A DNA stretch of 64,000 bases, taken from contig NZ_CP122313.1 in the NCBI RefSeq assembly GCF_029814175.1, positions 186,001-250,000 on the forward strand, written 5' to 3'. Below are positions 50,401 through 60,554 of this stretch, in pieces. The notes beneath the pieces were generated by a model. The model saw only the letters and a list, made by a program, of their open reading frames with translations. It was not told the DNA's origin and did not search any database. Both the position numbers and the translations under genes were made by a program. This DNA is from Halospeciosus flavus. Its GTDB lineage: Archaea > Halobacteriota > Halobacteria > Halobacteriales > Halobacteriaceae. Every line of letters begins with the position of its first letter. Position 1 is the stretch's first letter.

Positions 50401-52968
50401 AAGAACGGGAATGGCTGCGCGGCTGATTCCATCGCACACGAAGGCGGCGATCAAGGTCTCGATACCGTAGTCACGTCGCTCATCGAACAAGGGGTTCTGT
50501 CGGAAGACAGTGATGAGTATCTCTCGATTGAGCCATCGGCCCTCGAGCTGACGATCTCGGGCGAAGACGATGATCTACAGTACGTCCCTGACTCAGAGAA
50601 GATCTTGCCGTCGTGGACAGGGCAGGTCGGACTCCGTTCCAGGGACTCCGTACCGCTTGAAACCACGCTCACAGAACGTGCAGATCCGAGTCATCCACGG
50701 TTCCATCACCGAGCCTATCGGGCTGAATATTCACAGGCTCGCATCCTGATTTCGAAGGTCTACTTGGGGATGACGGACAAGCGAGAGCGGCGCGAACTCG
50801 AGTACCTCTTCCGCGAAGGCAACTATCCTCACTTCCTCTCTTCCGGACCAACGATGGAACTGGGGGTGGATATCGGTGATCTGGACGCACTCCTCCTGTA
50901 TGGTGTCCCGCCAAATATGAATGCGTATCTACAACGCGTCGGTCGAGCAGGGCGGAGTTCCCACTCCTCACTGGTGCATAGCGTTAGTCAGCGAAATCCG
51001 ATCGACTATTACTATTATGAGGAGCCGACGGACCTGATTAGTGCAGATCCAAAACCCGTCCCACTCAACGAACACAACGAAGAAGTCCTTCGTGTCTCGC
51101 TGTCCTGGGCGGTGTTTGACTATATCGCAGCGAACTTCGTCGTCCCCTGGGAGATCGAAGGGTGGGGGCCGAATGCGAGAGTCTCAGGGGGTGATGATTT
51201 CTCGCGCCGCACTGAGGATACCGACGATTCCGAGTACGGGAAGCTGACGCATTTGATGATGCTGCCCGTGACCCAACTCGGCCTCGATACTGATGTCTCA
51301 AAACTCGCAGCACTCGGCACCATCGTCAGTGACAACGAGCGTCGTATTCGGGAACACCTCCGCTCGTTGCTCGACTATCGGTACTGTGCTGACTGTAGTG
51401 CGAAGTACGGTCGCGATACTGACATCGAAACTTGCCGTGTTGAGGGGTGTACTGGTCGGGTGCTTGACGCACAAACAGAGTTCGGGGACCTCGTCGATGA
51501 GGCAGTCAATTCCTTCCACGAACGCTATCTGAACCAGTATCTATCGTATCGCTCGCGACTGGAGGAAGAACACCAGACGTTGAGTCAGAAGCGCACGGAA
51601 ATCCGGCGTGACAAGCGGCGTGCGTCACGTGCGGAGAAAACGCAACTGCAGCAGCGCGAGACCGCAATTGCAGAGCGTATTGAGGCACTCCAGTCGCATC
51701 TCGATACGCTGGAAAAACAATCGTATTCGGACTTCCTCCAGAATGCGCGCTTAAGCAAATTCGCGTTTAACATGCGGAGTGTCTCGAACAACGTCGGCCT
51801 TACACTCGTTACAGAGAGTGACGGCGACTACGACCGCAGTGAGGTCGGTGGAAGCTACGGTGGTCGAAACGTCCGCATGGCAATCAAGGAGCTCCACCCG
51901 GCCGCTGCCTACCTGGATGACGGAGAGACGTACGCGATTAGCCATCTCCGTACAGACGACTTTGAGTCATCCAACCTTCGTGAGGAGGTGAGGGAGGCCG
52001 ATGCCGAACAACTAGGCGAGGAGAAAGTCTGCAGCGCCTGCCAGACAACTCATCCAGTCTCTGCAACAGAGTGTTCGTGCGACCATGATGCGCCCCTGAA
52101 GCGGCGGCGCCTCGTCGCGATGGATTCTGTCGAAGCGCACCGTGACGACCTTTTGATGTGCAAGGGCGGCGACCCAGCACGCTCACTCTACCAGAAACCG
52201 AACGAAGAAGTACAGAATACGTACGCGGAGCAAGAGACGACCGTTCTGGACTTCAGTGCCACCGAGTCATTCCAACTCGTAGATGGCTCAGAGAACCCCA
52301 TCGGGTCCCTCGAATACGGTGAGTACTCCGTTCTGACGCATACAGAGAGCTATCGAGCGAAGTACAAAAACGGTGAGATAGATCCACGCCCGAACCCATT
52401 CGAGATCTGTGGAGAGGAGAACTGTACCGGTGTGATCTATCGCGACGACGACGAACTTGCGCAGTGCTCGGCTGATCCCGAACACAGTCCAAACCGCCGC
52501 GGCGCGGACCCGGAGTACGTGCGGTTGGGCCACTCCTACGAAACCAGCGGTGTACGGGTCTCACTCGACACATTCGAGCAATCGCATACATTCGTTCACG
52601 GCCTGCGTGTTGCACTCCAGTCGCTGGGCGGCGTAAATATTAGAGAGATCAACGAAACAACGGACGACGAATATGTCGACCTACTCGATGCACAAGAAGG
52701 CGGTGCGAACATCTCAAAACTTCTCGTCGAACGCGAAGACGGCGAGTTCCAAAACTTCCAGCACGCGATGGAGTTAGTCCAAGACCACTTCGTCTGTGAC
52801 TGCGAAGACGGGTGCCCACTCTGTCTCTACCAGTACGGCTGTGACGAACACAACCGCCCCCGATCGTTCGCACGCAACGACATCCTCGACCTGTTCGAAA
52901 CCGGGCTACCAACGATTGCATCGGCCAATTCGACTACTAACGAACCGACGACATCCACGACAGACTGA
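47446..52968 (+). CDS. Giant DEAD/DEAH helicase 1 with zinc ribbons and MZB domain
   Basis: 1840 residues. SF2 motifs: Q-motif region RLYDFQERSVETI, Walker A AATGRGKTEAW near residue 110, motif Ia TYPTKALAQDQLKRL, DEVH box LVFDEVHTYDG near 302, SAT motif IASSATVEND, motif VI QRVGRAGR near 1164. Between the two RecA lobes lies a long insert with at least eight CxxC or CxC knuckles (about residues 510-780). Coiled coil near 1370-1430. The C-terminus has CDCEDGCPLCLYQYGC, the zinc site of MrfA-type (DUF1998/MZB) helicases. Partner of the Dpd restriction arm, DpdJ type. Overlaps the next gene by one base. Confidence 0.8.
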   Translation: MKNPAKRAEAAMDAYRNHFIGTGGRAARNVAHRFEATDNDEDSVIGFRGPYLQALDVANWSTESWMSFSNRVGLHPLVRLAFEDIGFRRLYDFQERSVETILDGHDTVITAATGRGKTEAWLIPILDYILNANQGKVAESDPGDVKALLTYPTKALAQDQLKRLIQYLYRINKELPASDRITVGIYDGDTPTNMSSKAEGYLNSTFKYFECPGYNDSLEKCQNCGKGVHIRNTTQSYELEPEKKQCVDDVPLDFLRLTKSEILEEGVDILLTNPDTINLKLINTNASDEHDAFIYESQFLVFDEVHTYDGIFGTYTATLTKRIRALRAERGVSEPQVIASSATVENDVELFRRISGAKDVAHVDENPRTLNPPEVTDIRPALFEDEITVAQLRRAVRGKNQYPDTLDSFQPSIADADTIDNESLDELLGDALFEYLTSDAPADSTVQIIQNLHQQLADEPRTRDTFIEDIQAEYGLTKTAAETLLQNFRTLGEYSGLLENRSHLFSWPLDGFYTCARCLAVYRSPQDECTDCECGVVTRATYCRRCAEESLVAWYCPECDQLEPYTPSEEGSFASQDEQYCGRCKNARDTEVRLFRVTFTPQLACEACDSVETRSVVETCSCGAQMARTSSEEWECTNPQCQRTTPANTGCSACGSDQRTLRTGEADMECPSCGVSYSTTETPLECECGHSVANTRLIPWVCRAPSCSSRHYSSTPPAECNCGSADFVLEGLFEVFENDRCSECETAVRPGGSCSCDDTEIHRQADAFQSYQTLTDDGRIVPVRDENHILNCRHQRLGYRIGDRYDELVRSPNNIAVTTSQYLLREVADDEDYSSAKLLSFADSHRDMKELGRDFNEPEVETLLDQAIIEAVRTPGEHWVSLDQVLADSMDCIETLHEELSPSRSLQNVNFDLKDHLIDRARRFMDADEAITDRLFRRAIPHSYSQRYSERGGSLPSDGLLDVRVKPAVFAELTGAQRDVLRAIIKNGNGCAADSIAHEGGDQGLDTVVTSLIEQGVLSEDSDEYLSIEPSALELTISGEDDDLQYVPDSEKILPSWTGQVGLRSRDSVPLETTLTERADPSHPRFHHRAYRAEYSQARILISKVYLGMTDKRERRELEYLFREGNYPHFLSSGPTMELGVDIGDLDALLLYGVPPNMNAYLQRVGRAGRSSHSSLVHSVSQRNPIDYYYYEEPTDLISADPKPVPLNEHNEEVLRVSLSWAVFDYIAANFVVPWEIEGWGPNARVSGGDDFSRRTEDTDDSEYGKLTHLMMLPVTQLGLDTDVSKLAALGTIVSDNERRIREHLRSLLDYRYCADCSAKYGRDTDIETCRVEGCTGRVLDAQTEFGDLVDEAVNSFHERYLNQYLSYRSRLEEEHQTLSQKRTEIRRDKRRASRAEKTQLQQRETAIAERIEALQSHLDTLEKQSYSDFLQNARLSKFAFNMRSVSNNVGLTLVTESDGDYDRSEVGGSYGGRNVRMAIKELHPAAAYLDDGETYAISHLRTDDFESSNLREEVREADAEQLGEEKVCSACQTTHPVSATECSCDHDAPLKRRRLVAMDSVEAHRDDLLMCKGGDPARSLYQKPNEEVQNTYAEQETTVLDFSATESFQLVDGSENPIGSLEYGEYSVLTHTESYRAKYKNGEIDPRPNPFEICGEENCTGVIYRDDDELAQCSADPEHSPNRRGADPEYVRLGHSYETSGVRVSLDTFEQSHTFVHGLRVALQSLGGVNIREINETTDDEYVDLLDAQEGGANISKLLVEREDGEFQNFQHAMELVQDHFVCDCEDGCPLCLYQYGCDEHNRPRSFARNDILDLFETGLPTIASANSTTNEPTTSTTD

Positions 52969-55900
52969 TGAGCCACGACACACTCGAGCTCGCCGAAGAC
53001 CTGAAGCGAGCCTACGGCGACCACTACGTCGCGGGACAGAACACGGCCACACTCAAAGACATCATCTCGCGATATGAGGGCGGCACCGAACAGTCGCTCC
53101 ACGAACGACTGCCGGAGTTTATGCGAACACGAGGGCCGTTCCTCCAAGCACTCGATCTCCCCCGGCAGAGCGATACGCCGTGGACGGAAATCGCACAAAC
53201 CCTCCCATCGGTAGCCGATACTGCCGAGAACGGACTCCACGAGGACGTCATTCGAACCTTCGATGCAGCCGGCTTCGAGCGCCTGTACCAGTTCCAAGAA
53301 GAAACCGCAGCAGCTCTCCTTGACGACAATCACACCCTCGTCACCGCAGGCACGGGCCGTGGGAAAACTGAGAGTTGGCTCATCCCTATTCTCCAATATA
53401 TCTGTGAAGCAAAGGCCGGCCACCACGACGACCACCCACCGCAGAGCGTCAAGTGCGTCCTTACGTATCCCACGAAGGCGCTCGCCCAAGATCAACTAAA
53501 GCGCCTTATTGAATACCTCTATACGCTCAACGAGACTCGAACGGGCCAGGATCGAATCACAGTTGGGATTTTTGACGGCGACACCCCACATAACGATCCA
53601 GACGCGTTCTCATATCTCGATACTGCATTCAAGTATTTCGAATGCCCCTGCGACGACTGCGCGTCTTCACTGATGGTCGAGCGTACCGAGGACGGGTATC
53701 AGGTGACCCACGATGCGCCGTCTGACTTGGATGTCGATCTTGACTTCATCAAACTCACGCGAGAGGAGGTTGTCGATGCTGAGGTCGACATTCTCCTCAC
53801 GAATCCTGATACAGTCAACTACCGGCTGTTCAATATCAACGAGCAAGACGAGCAGCAAGTCTTCGTTACCCAACCGAAGTACGTCGTTTTCGACGAAATT
53901 CACGAATACTCCGAACTCTTCGGGTCGTTTACTGCCACCCTGATGCGGCGCTACCTCCGTTCCCGGCGCTCGCTGTTAGGACTCGACGAAGACGAAGAAG
54001 ATGACCTCCGCCTCGTCGGGGCTAGTGCAACCGTCGAGAACAAGCGTGCAATCTTCCAACGAATCAACCCCTTCCCAGACGCCGAAATGGAGGTCGTCGA
54101 GGAGAACCCGCGCTCACTTGAACAGGCACTCCCAGCCGACCTCCCAACCGAATTCGTCGCAAATACCATCGACCCAGACCGACTAGCCGGCACAGCCGCA
54201 GACAAGAACCCGGCTGAAACCCTCGTCACTGACATCGTCGGCCCCCTCCCAGAGGACGCGTCCGAAGCAGATCGCCAACGCATTACTGGAAATCGTCTCT
54301 ACGATACACTCCTAGAGGCTAGCGGCGATCACCTCGATATTGTTCGCGCACTCTACGCATCGCTCCGTGACGAGGCCCAACGCCCAGCAGACCTCCGTTC
54401 CAACCTCGTTGAAACATACGACCTTGACGACGAACAGGCGAAACAGCTCGTCGACAACTTCGTCACACTCGGACAACTCTCAGGCGTGCTCGAGAGTCGC
54501 GCCCATCTCTTCAGTTGGCCACTTGACGGCTACTACACTTGCGTCAACTGTGCAGCAGTCTACGATATGCCACAATCGACCTGCTCGCAGTGTGACCATC
54601 ACTTCGTCACCAAACTTGCGTACTGCAACCACTGCGGAGAAGAAGCACTCGAATCGTGGTTCTGTCCGGACTGCGAGCGGCTCACCCCACTTAATGTGAC
54701 ATCCGGAGAAGGCCGTTTCGAGTACTTCCAGGATCATACCTGTAGCTGTGGGACCGAGACAATTCGGACAGTCTGGCGCCCCTACTACGAATGTACGGGC
54801 TGTGGCGACCGTCAGAAAATCGACCGGATCTCCCACTGTCCCGACTGTGACACCGTACTCGTTCTCGGTGACGACAAGGACACCCTCATTTGCCGGAATC
54901 CAGACTGTGGCACAACCGTCCCCGCAGACACTGAAATCGTCTGTGAGAACTGCCACTCACACGACCTCGAACCACTCTCCGACGACGACATCCTCTACTG
55001 TGAGGACTGTGGCGACGCCCACGAGCAACACGAAGGCTATCAGTGCAGTTGTGGCGGGGCATTACATCCAAAGCGGTACCTCGGCTGGTCGTGCAGTGAT
55101 ACTGATTGTTCAGCAGTCTACTTTGGGAACCCCCCGAATACCTGTGACTGCGGGAAGCGGCGCTTCGCACGAACCGGTCTCCTTGACATCAACGCAATCA
55201 GCCACTGTGCGAACTGTGATACCGACCTTCTCCCAGGTGCTGAATGCAACTGCGACAACCCCGAGACCTCACCAGCAGTCCGTGGCTTCCGTGAGTACAA
55301 ACTTGTCGACGAACTTGGCCAGATCCGGAAGCCCTCAACCTTCCACGGGGCCGTCCCGTGCTATGACTCGCGCAAGAGCTATCGGAAATCCTCGCGCTAT
55401 GAGTCCATGATTCGTGGGCCTGGGAACACGGCAGTCACGACGGCGCAGTACTTCCTGCGAGAAATCGCAGACATCGAAGAGCCGGAATCGTTCCGAGAGG
55501 CGAAGATGCTGTCCTTTGCAGACAGCCAGTCGGACATGAAGGAACTCAACCGGAACTTCACCGAACCCGAACAAACCCTCTTTGTCACCCAACTCGTTAT
55601 CGACGCCCTCGAAGACGAGGACTGGACGACACTTGCCGACATCCAAGCCGAAGTTATCGAACAGGCACGCGAATACGAAGAGATGCTCACCGAGGGCGAT
55701 GGTGGAGTTCTCGAACGCATGACTGGGTACCAGCAATCTGTCGAGGACTTCCTCGCCGAGGAAGTCGCTGCTCGAGTTCTCCGTGGCCGCTATAACAATC
55801 GCTGGCGGCATCGTGACCACCTTCCATCGAAAGGGCTCATCGACGTCCAGCTCGACGTCGACTGGAATACCCTCGAAGACGGCGAGAAAGCGGTTCTTGA

Positions 55901-58427
55901 GGCAGTAAATGAGCAGAGTAAGCAGTATGTTAGCTCGCTCAGTGACGATATAGAGGAGGCAAGCCGTCACGTCGAATCGCTTGTCGAGAAAGAGCTCTTG
56001 CGTCGTATCGAGACAGATTCGGGCTATCTCGTCGGCCTTGACGAAGACCACGTCCTGTGTGCAAATGTTGACGACGAAACGCCGATTACCTATCTCCCAA
56101 CTGCGGACACGTTCCGCTCGACGTTCGACGAGGCGTGTGATCCGACTGCCCCTGAAGTAGAGGCAGTGACGTTCAGCGCAGACTATGAGGTGCGCGCCGA
56201 GTTCACGCACCCTCATTTCGCTCTCACTGCCTATCGGATCGACTACTCGGATCCTCTGATGCTTGTATCACGGGCGTACTTCGGACTGACCGAGAAAGAT
56301 GAGCGACGCCGCATCGAGTACCAGTTCCGGGAAGGCCGATACCCGAACTTCCTCTCCTCCGGCCCTGCGATGGAGGTTGGAATGGACATCGGTGACCTCG
56401 ACGCATTACTCCTCTACGGCACGCCACCGAACACGAATTCCTACCTACAGCGTATCGGCCGTGCAGGACGACAGTCTGGATCTTCTCTTGTCCATTCAAT
56501 CAGTCAGCGGAATCCAATTGACTACTACTACTACGAACGACCGAACGAACTGATTCAGGCTGAACCACAGCCTGTCCCACTCAACGAAACGAACGAGGAA
56601 GTCCTCCGAATCTCGTTGACGTGGGCGATTCTCGACTATTTCGCTGCCGAATACTGGATTCCGTGGTGTCGCGAGAGTAGTGATGTTATTGACGACATTT
56701 ACTGTGAGGAAGAGCCGGTGCCACGGTCTGAGCCACGGCCAAATGATATTGTCACGTTCACTGCACTCCTCGCAAGCGAGAACGACGAAATCCAGTATAT
56801 CGACGAGGAGGCGCCACTCCAGACGCTGAAAGCAGCATACGAAGATCACCGGCCGGAAGTCCGATCCTGGCTCGAAGAGATTCTCGGCTTCAGTTACTGT
56901 CGAGACTGTGGCCGGAAGCACAGTGCAGGCTACGAAGGCCCCTGTAGCCAGACGGAGTGCGCCGGTCAGGTCGTCTCCGCAGCGGACGCTCATGCTGGAA
57001 CGATTGAGGACGCAATGACGGCGTTCATCGACGAGTTTGTCGAGGGGTACTTCGACTTCGAGGACGAAATTATCGATGAGTTAGATGAAGTTCAGTCAGA
57101 ACTAAACGAGCTCAGCCTTGAATCTCGCGGGCGACGGAAGCGCCGAAGTCGAGACTCGGATGATCGTGCCGAGCAACGGGATCGCCGCGATCGCCTGCAG
57201 AGTCGGAGCGCCAACCTGAATCAGTACTTGGACCGGCTCTCAAAGATGGACTATGGGACGTTCCTTGAGGAACATAGCACGACACCGTTCAGCCTCCGCT
57301 CCGTGGAGGATACTGTCGAGTACGAACTCATTGGTGATGACTTTGAATCCGTGACGGAGGAACTACAGTCCCGGTCGATTCGAATCGCGCTCTCGGAACT
57401 GCACCCCGGTGCGGCATACCTCCATTCGGACAACCAGAAATACATCGTGACTGGTGTGCGTGCACATTCGTATCGGACATCACAGTTCGAGAGTGCGTCT
57501 GCAATCTGCCCAACTTGTGGTGCTGAATACGAACTGGGCGAAGGACCATGCGAGGAATGTGGCTCAAGTCTCAGGCGTCTACAGACGATCGTTCCTGAAC
57601 GTGTGACTGCGTACAAGTCAGATCTCGTCCTCGGACAACTCCCGAATGGCGAGCCGCTTCGGCCGACACGAATCTACCAGTCAGGAGACTCCGAGATTCA
57701 GGATACGTACGCACCAACGGAAACCGATGTCACTGAGTTCCAAGGTGAAGCTGAGAAATCGTTCGACATCGTCACCGACAATGGCGATATGGTCGGCCGC
57801 TTCGATTATGGCGATGTGTCGATTCAGTCGTCCGTTCGGCAGTTCAGCGCCAGTTACGCTGGAGGAGGTTCAGATCCACTCCCAAATGTCTTCGAACTCT
57901 GCGGGAAAGAGAACTGTGACGGAGTAATCGCCCGCGACGACGAGACAGCGTACTGTATGAGGCATCCCGAGCACTCCACCGAAGATACTGATGTCGTCCG
58001 ACTCGCGACTGAATTCGACACCAAGGCGGTTCGGATTCAATTCGACGACGAGGAACTTGAACACGCATTCTCCCACGGCGTCCGAATGGCACTGCAATAT
58101 ATCGGGGGTGTCGGCGTTCGCGCTGTACCCGAAGCACTCGGCGACGACGGCACGTACGTCTACGATAACGAAACCGGTGGAAGTGGTGTAACTGTCCTAC
58201 TCACAATGGGATCTGGTGATACCCGCGAGAAATTCGACAAGGCCGTCGACCTGATGAAGGAGGCCTTTGAGTGTGACTGTGATAACGGCTGTCCGTTCTG
58301 CATCTATCAATATGGCTGCGAGAATCAGAACGATCCGGAGACCATCGCGAAGGGTGAACTAATGGATCTTCTCGAGGAGGGATTGACCCTACAACAGCGC
58401 GAGAGTGAGTTGGACGATGACAAGTGA
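52968..58427 (+). CDS. dpdJ: Giant DEAD/DEAH helicase 2, DpdJ type
   Basis: 1819 residues, same architecture as the gene before it: Walker A AGTGRGKTESW near 126, TYPTKALAQDQLKRL, DEIH box FDEIHEYSE near 307, GASATVENK, motif VI QRIGRAGR near 1162, repeated CxxC ribbons between about 510 and 780, coiled coil near 1350-1425, MZB zinc site CDCDNGCPFCIYQYGC near 1768. Shared landmarks (SWPLDGYYTC, SQRNPIDYYYYE) show tandem duplication followed by divergence. Adjacent to the PLD nuclease, as dpdJ is to dpdK. Expected to move on DNA lacking the host deazaguanine mark; that is inference from bacterial Dpd systems. Confidence 0.8.
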   Translation: MSHDTLELAEDLKRAYGDHYVAGQNTATLKDIISRYEGGTEQSLHERLPEFMRTRGPFLQALDLPRQSDTPWTEIAQTLPSVADTAENGLHEDVIRTFDAAGFERLYQFQEETAAALLDDNHTLVTAGTGRGKTESWLIPILQYICEAKAGHHDDHPPQSVKCVLTYPTKALAQDQLKRLIEYLYTLNETRTGQDRITVGIFDGDTPHNDPDAFSYLDTAFKYFECPCDDCASSLMVERTEDGYQVTHDAPSDLDVDLDFIKLTREEVVDAEVDILLTNPDTVNYRLFNINEQDEQQVFVTQPKYVVFDEIHEYSELFGSFTATLMRRYLRSRRSLLGLDEDEEDDLRLVGASATVENKRAIFQRINPFPDAEMEVVEENPRSLEQALPADLPTEFVANTIDPDRLAGTAADKNPAETLVTDIVGPLPEDASEADRQRITGNRLYDTLLEASGDHLDIVRALYASLRDEAQRPADLRSNLVETYDLDDEQAKQLVDNFVTLGQLSGVLESRAHLFSWPLDGYYTCVNCAAVYDMPQSTCSQCDHHFVTKLAYCNHCGEEALESWFCPDCERLTPLNVTSGEGRFEYFQDHTCSCGTETIRTVWRPYYECTGCGDRQKIDRISHCPDCDTVLVLGDDKDTLICRNPDCGTTVPADTEIVCENCHSHDLEPLSDDDILYCEDCGDAHEQHEGYQCSCGGALHPKRYLGWSCSDTDCSAVYFGNPPNTCDCGKRRFARTGLLDINAISHCANCDTDLLPGAECNCDNPETSPAVRGFREYKLVDELGQIRKPSTFHGAVPCYDSRKSYRKSSRYESMIRGPGNTAVTTAQYFLREIADIEEPESFREAKMLSFADSQSDMKELNRNFTEPEQTLFVTQLVIDALEDEDWTTLADIQAEVIEQAREYEEMLTEGDGGVLERMTGYQQSVEDFLAEEVAARVLRGRYNNRWRHRDHLPSKGLIDVQLDVDWNTLEDGEKAVLEAVNEQSKQYVSSLSDDIEEASRHVESLVEKELLRRIETDSGYLVGLDEDHVLCANVDDETPITYLPTADTFRSTFDEACDPTAPEVEAVTFSADYEVRAEFTHPHFALTAYRIDYSDPLMLVSRAYFGLTEKDERRRIEYQFREGRYPNFLSSGPAMEVGMDIGDLDALLLYGTPPNTNSYLQRIGRAGRQSGSSLVHSISQRNPIDYYYYERPNELIQAEPQPVPLNETNEEVLRISLTWAILDYFAAEYWIPWCRESSDVIDDIYCEEEPVPRSEPRPNDIVTFTALLASENDEIQYIDEEAPLQTLKAAYEDHRPEVRSWLEEILGFSYCRDCGRKHSAGYEGPCSQTECAGQVVSAADAHAGTIEDAMTAFIDEFVEGYFDFEDEIIDELDEVQSELNELSLESRGRRKRRSRDSDDRAEQRDRRDRLQSRSANLNQYLDRLSKMDYGTFLEEHSTTPFSLRSVEDTVEYELIGDDFESVTEELQSRSIRIALSELHPGAAYLHSDNQKYIVTGVRAHSYRTSQFESASAICPTCGAEYELGEGPCEECGSSLRRLQTIVPERVTAYKSDLVLGQLPNGEPLRPTRIYQSGDSEIQDTYAPTETDVTEFQGEAEKSFDIVTDNGDMVGRFDYGDVSIQSSVRQFSASYAGGGSDPLPNVFELCGKENCDGVIARDDETAYCMRHPEHSTEDTDVVRLATEFDTKAVRIQFDDEELEHAFSHGVRMALQYIGGVGVRAVPEALGDDGTYVYDNETGGSGVTVLLTMGSGDTREKFDKAVDLMKEAFECDCDNGCPFCIYQYGCENQNDPETIAKGELMDLLEEGLTLQQRESELDDDK

Positions 58428-60393
58428 GGTTCCGAGCGCGCTTCGTGAACTCCGGACGCGCTCCCCCGAGGAGCTCTGGGGGGTCTCCGCAGAGAGTCTC
58501 TACCTCTCGGTCTGTGCGGTTGCAACTGACGTCTCGCTCACACAGGCGCTTGCACCACACTACAAGACGGCAGTCCTCCGGACGAACGACGAGCGCGCGC
58601 CTAGCACAGTGGCAGACGCTCACCGCCTTCTACAGGCCGAACTCTCCCTCGTCACCGATGACGGTCGACTAACTGACCGCGGTCGATTCGTCCTCGACAC
58701 GGAGCAACCTGGCGACGCGCTTCGTCTAGTTGCTGCTACCCACATCCAGCGTATCCAGCAACTTCTCTACGAATTCGCCATGCTCGACGACGAGCACCTA
58801 CCCCGGGGTGAACTCGAGACTCTCATGCGGGATAGCTACGATACGGCAGTCATTGCGCCACTACTCTCCTCGCTCGACTTCCTTGATCTCTACCCGGAGG
58901 GCGTCATCTTGAATCGAGAAACAATCGAGTGGGCAATCGAACGTCTTGAACGGCGTTACACAATTCCAGTGAGGGAGATTGCGCTCGCCACTGCACTCAC
59001 ATCCTTCGATGACACGCAACTCGTTGCACACGTCGCTAGTTCCCTCACGGATGCCACAGTCACAGCAGATCACGTCTCTGAGACAACGCCACTTGATGCC
59101 ATTGTTGCTGGGCGTGATCAATCACCGACTCGAACCCCAGATGCGGATATTCTAAGTGCGATTGAGGACACGAGCGCAACCATAACAGAGGAACTCACAC
59201 TCTTCAAGCGCGCCCTCGACCCGTCCCATGAGTCGGCTACACGCGATGACGCCACTATCGACGTCGATGCTGTCGCGGATGCCTTCCCGGAAACCTTCTC
59301 TCAGGCGGACGTAACAACGGTCCTTGATCTCATAGCGACGATTCACAACCAGCCGTCCCGTCACTCGATTCCACTATCGACACTCAGTGAGGAACTCGAC
59401 CTTGAGCCCTACCAACTCTATCAATCCCTCTCCAAACTCCCCGGCGTCAAGTGTCATCTTCAGGACGACCTACTCATCCACTTCGATGCTGTCCCGGCGG
59501 CCCCTCATGGCAGTGATCGGGATGCTGACTTCCAGGACGATCTCTTCGAGGCGATCCATACACGACGCTTGTGGCGGGATGCTCTCTCAGACGTCAACAT
59601 CACGCCGTCACCTCGTGCTCGCGACGACGTTATCGAGGGGTTGCTGGAACAGATTGATGACGATGTCATCGCCCCGACGTACTTCGTTTACACCCTTCCG
59701 GATCCAGACGCACTCGGGCAGGAGACCATGGAACGCTATGTCGACGATAATCCCGCCCTCCGGCGAGAACGCGCCCGATTGAAACGCTGGAAGAACGAGC
59801 GCAGTAACGATATCCGCCGGTTCACAGAGATGACTGATCGGCTCTTCACGCGTGGCCAAGAGCGAGATCTTGAGGAACGTGTCGTCCGAATTATGACGCC
59901 GTACGACGACGACACGTTCTCAGAATACACCTCACAGCTCCGTAGCCTCCTTCGAGATGGCTACGAACTCCGCCTCCTGACGCGTCATACCAAACGTCGA
60001 TGGGAGTGGGAGCGGCTTCGAGACAATCTTCTCGGAGATCTTGAGGAGAACCGCGACAAGGTCACAATCCGCACCTACTCACGATACAAGGAGTATCAAC
60101 GCATCATCAGCGAGACTGATGCAACTGACCTCGCTGAATTTGGCATTCATGCAAAGCTTCAGACGGTCGGGCATGCATCAGAGGGTGCCGCCCTTCTGGG
60201 GTCGGCAAACTTTATGAAGAACAGCTACAACTGGAATCCCGAATGCGGTATCTACACTGAGAACGCTAACTTTGTCGCTGCCGCGATCAACTTCTTCGAC
60301 CACGTCTGGGAACTCTCGGAAGCGGACGAAGTGGATCTTTCTAACCTGCAGGAAATCCCAAAACGGTCCTTCTACCCCTCCTACTACACGTAG
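58417..60393 (+). CDS. dpdK: Phospholipase-D-fold nuclease, DpdK type
   Basis: 658 residues from ATG at 58417, overlapping the helicase stop by 11 bases. The catalytic HxK region is near residue 577: IHAKLQTVGHASEGAALLGSANFMKNSYNWNPECGIY, with the GSANF element of PLD nucleases. The preceding 100 residues (VRIMTPYDDDTFSEYTSQLRSLLRDGYELRLLTRHTKR) are the start of the PLD fold. The N-terminal 450 residues are helical with winged-helix-like repeats. Single catalytic motif, so it should act as a dimer. Likely cleaves unmodified invading DNA. Longer than typical stand-alone PLD nucleases. Confidence 0.78.
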   Translation: MTSEVPSALRELRTRSPEELWGVSAESLYLSVCAVATDVSLTQALAPHYKTAVLRTNDERAPSTVADAHRLLQAELSLVTDDGRLTDRGRFVLDTEQPGDALRLVAATHIQRIQQLLYEFAMLDDEHLPRGELETLMRDSYDTAVIAPLLSSLDFLDLYPEGVILNRETIEWAIERLERRYTIPVREIALATALTSFDDTQLVAHVASSLTDATVTADHVSETTPLDAIVAGRDQSPTRTPDADILSAIEDTSATITEELTLFKRALDPSHESATRDDATIDVDAVADAFPETFSQADVTTVLDLIATIHNQPSRHSIPLSTLSEELDLEPYQLYQSLSKLPGVKCHLQDDLLIHFDAVPAAPHGSDRDADFQDDLFEAIHTRRLWRDALSDVNITPSPRARDDVIEGLLEQIDDDVIAPTYFVYTLPDPDALGQETMERYVDDNPALRRERARLKRWKNERSNDIRRFTEMTDRLFTRGQERDLEERVVRIMTPYDDDTFSEYTSQLRSLLRDGYELRLLTRHTKRRWEWERLRDNLLGDLEENRDKVTIRTYSRYKEYQRIISETDATDLAEFGIHAKLQTVGHASEGAALLGSANFMKNSYNWNPECGIYTENANFVAAAINFFDHVWELSEADEVDLSNLQEIPKRSFYPSYYT

Positions 60394-60493
60394 TTGCAGC
60401 GAGTCGAAACTGAAACACTGCACTGGCGTTTATTTCACTTGGTTGAATCAATCACAGACGCGGTTTATCACCCCCGTGAGAGGATGAGAGTGG

Positions 60494-60529
60494 GCGGGCA
60501 ACAGATTGTGCCTCTGGCTGCCCGCTTTT
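60494..60529 (+). terminator. Hairpin GCGGGCA...TGCCCGC plus TTTT
   Basis: 7-bp perfect stem with an 18-base loop followed by TTTT, 100 bases after the nuclease stop and before the convergent queC end. Likely terminator for the rightward operon. Confidence 0.45.
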
Positions 60530-60554
60530 CTCGTTAAAGCCGGTCTCAGAGACC

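Noticed and set aside
47446..60393. DISARM system (helicase with DUF1998 plus PLD protein)
   Set aside because: No DISARM methyltransferase is present, while dpdA and a full preQ0 operon are next to it; Dpd type explains more of the genes. DISARM-like ancestry of the helicases stays possible.
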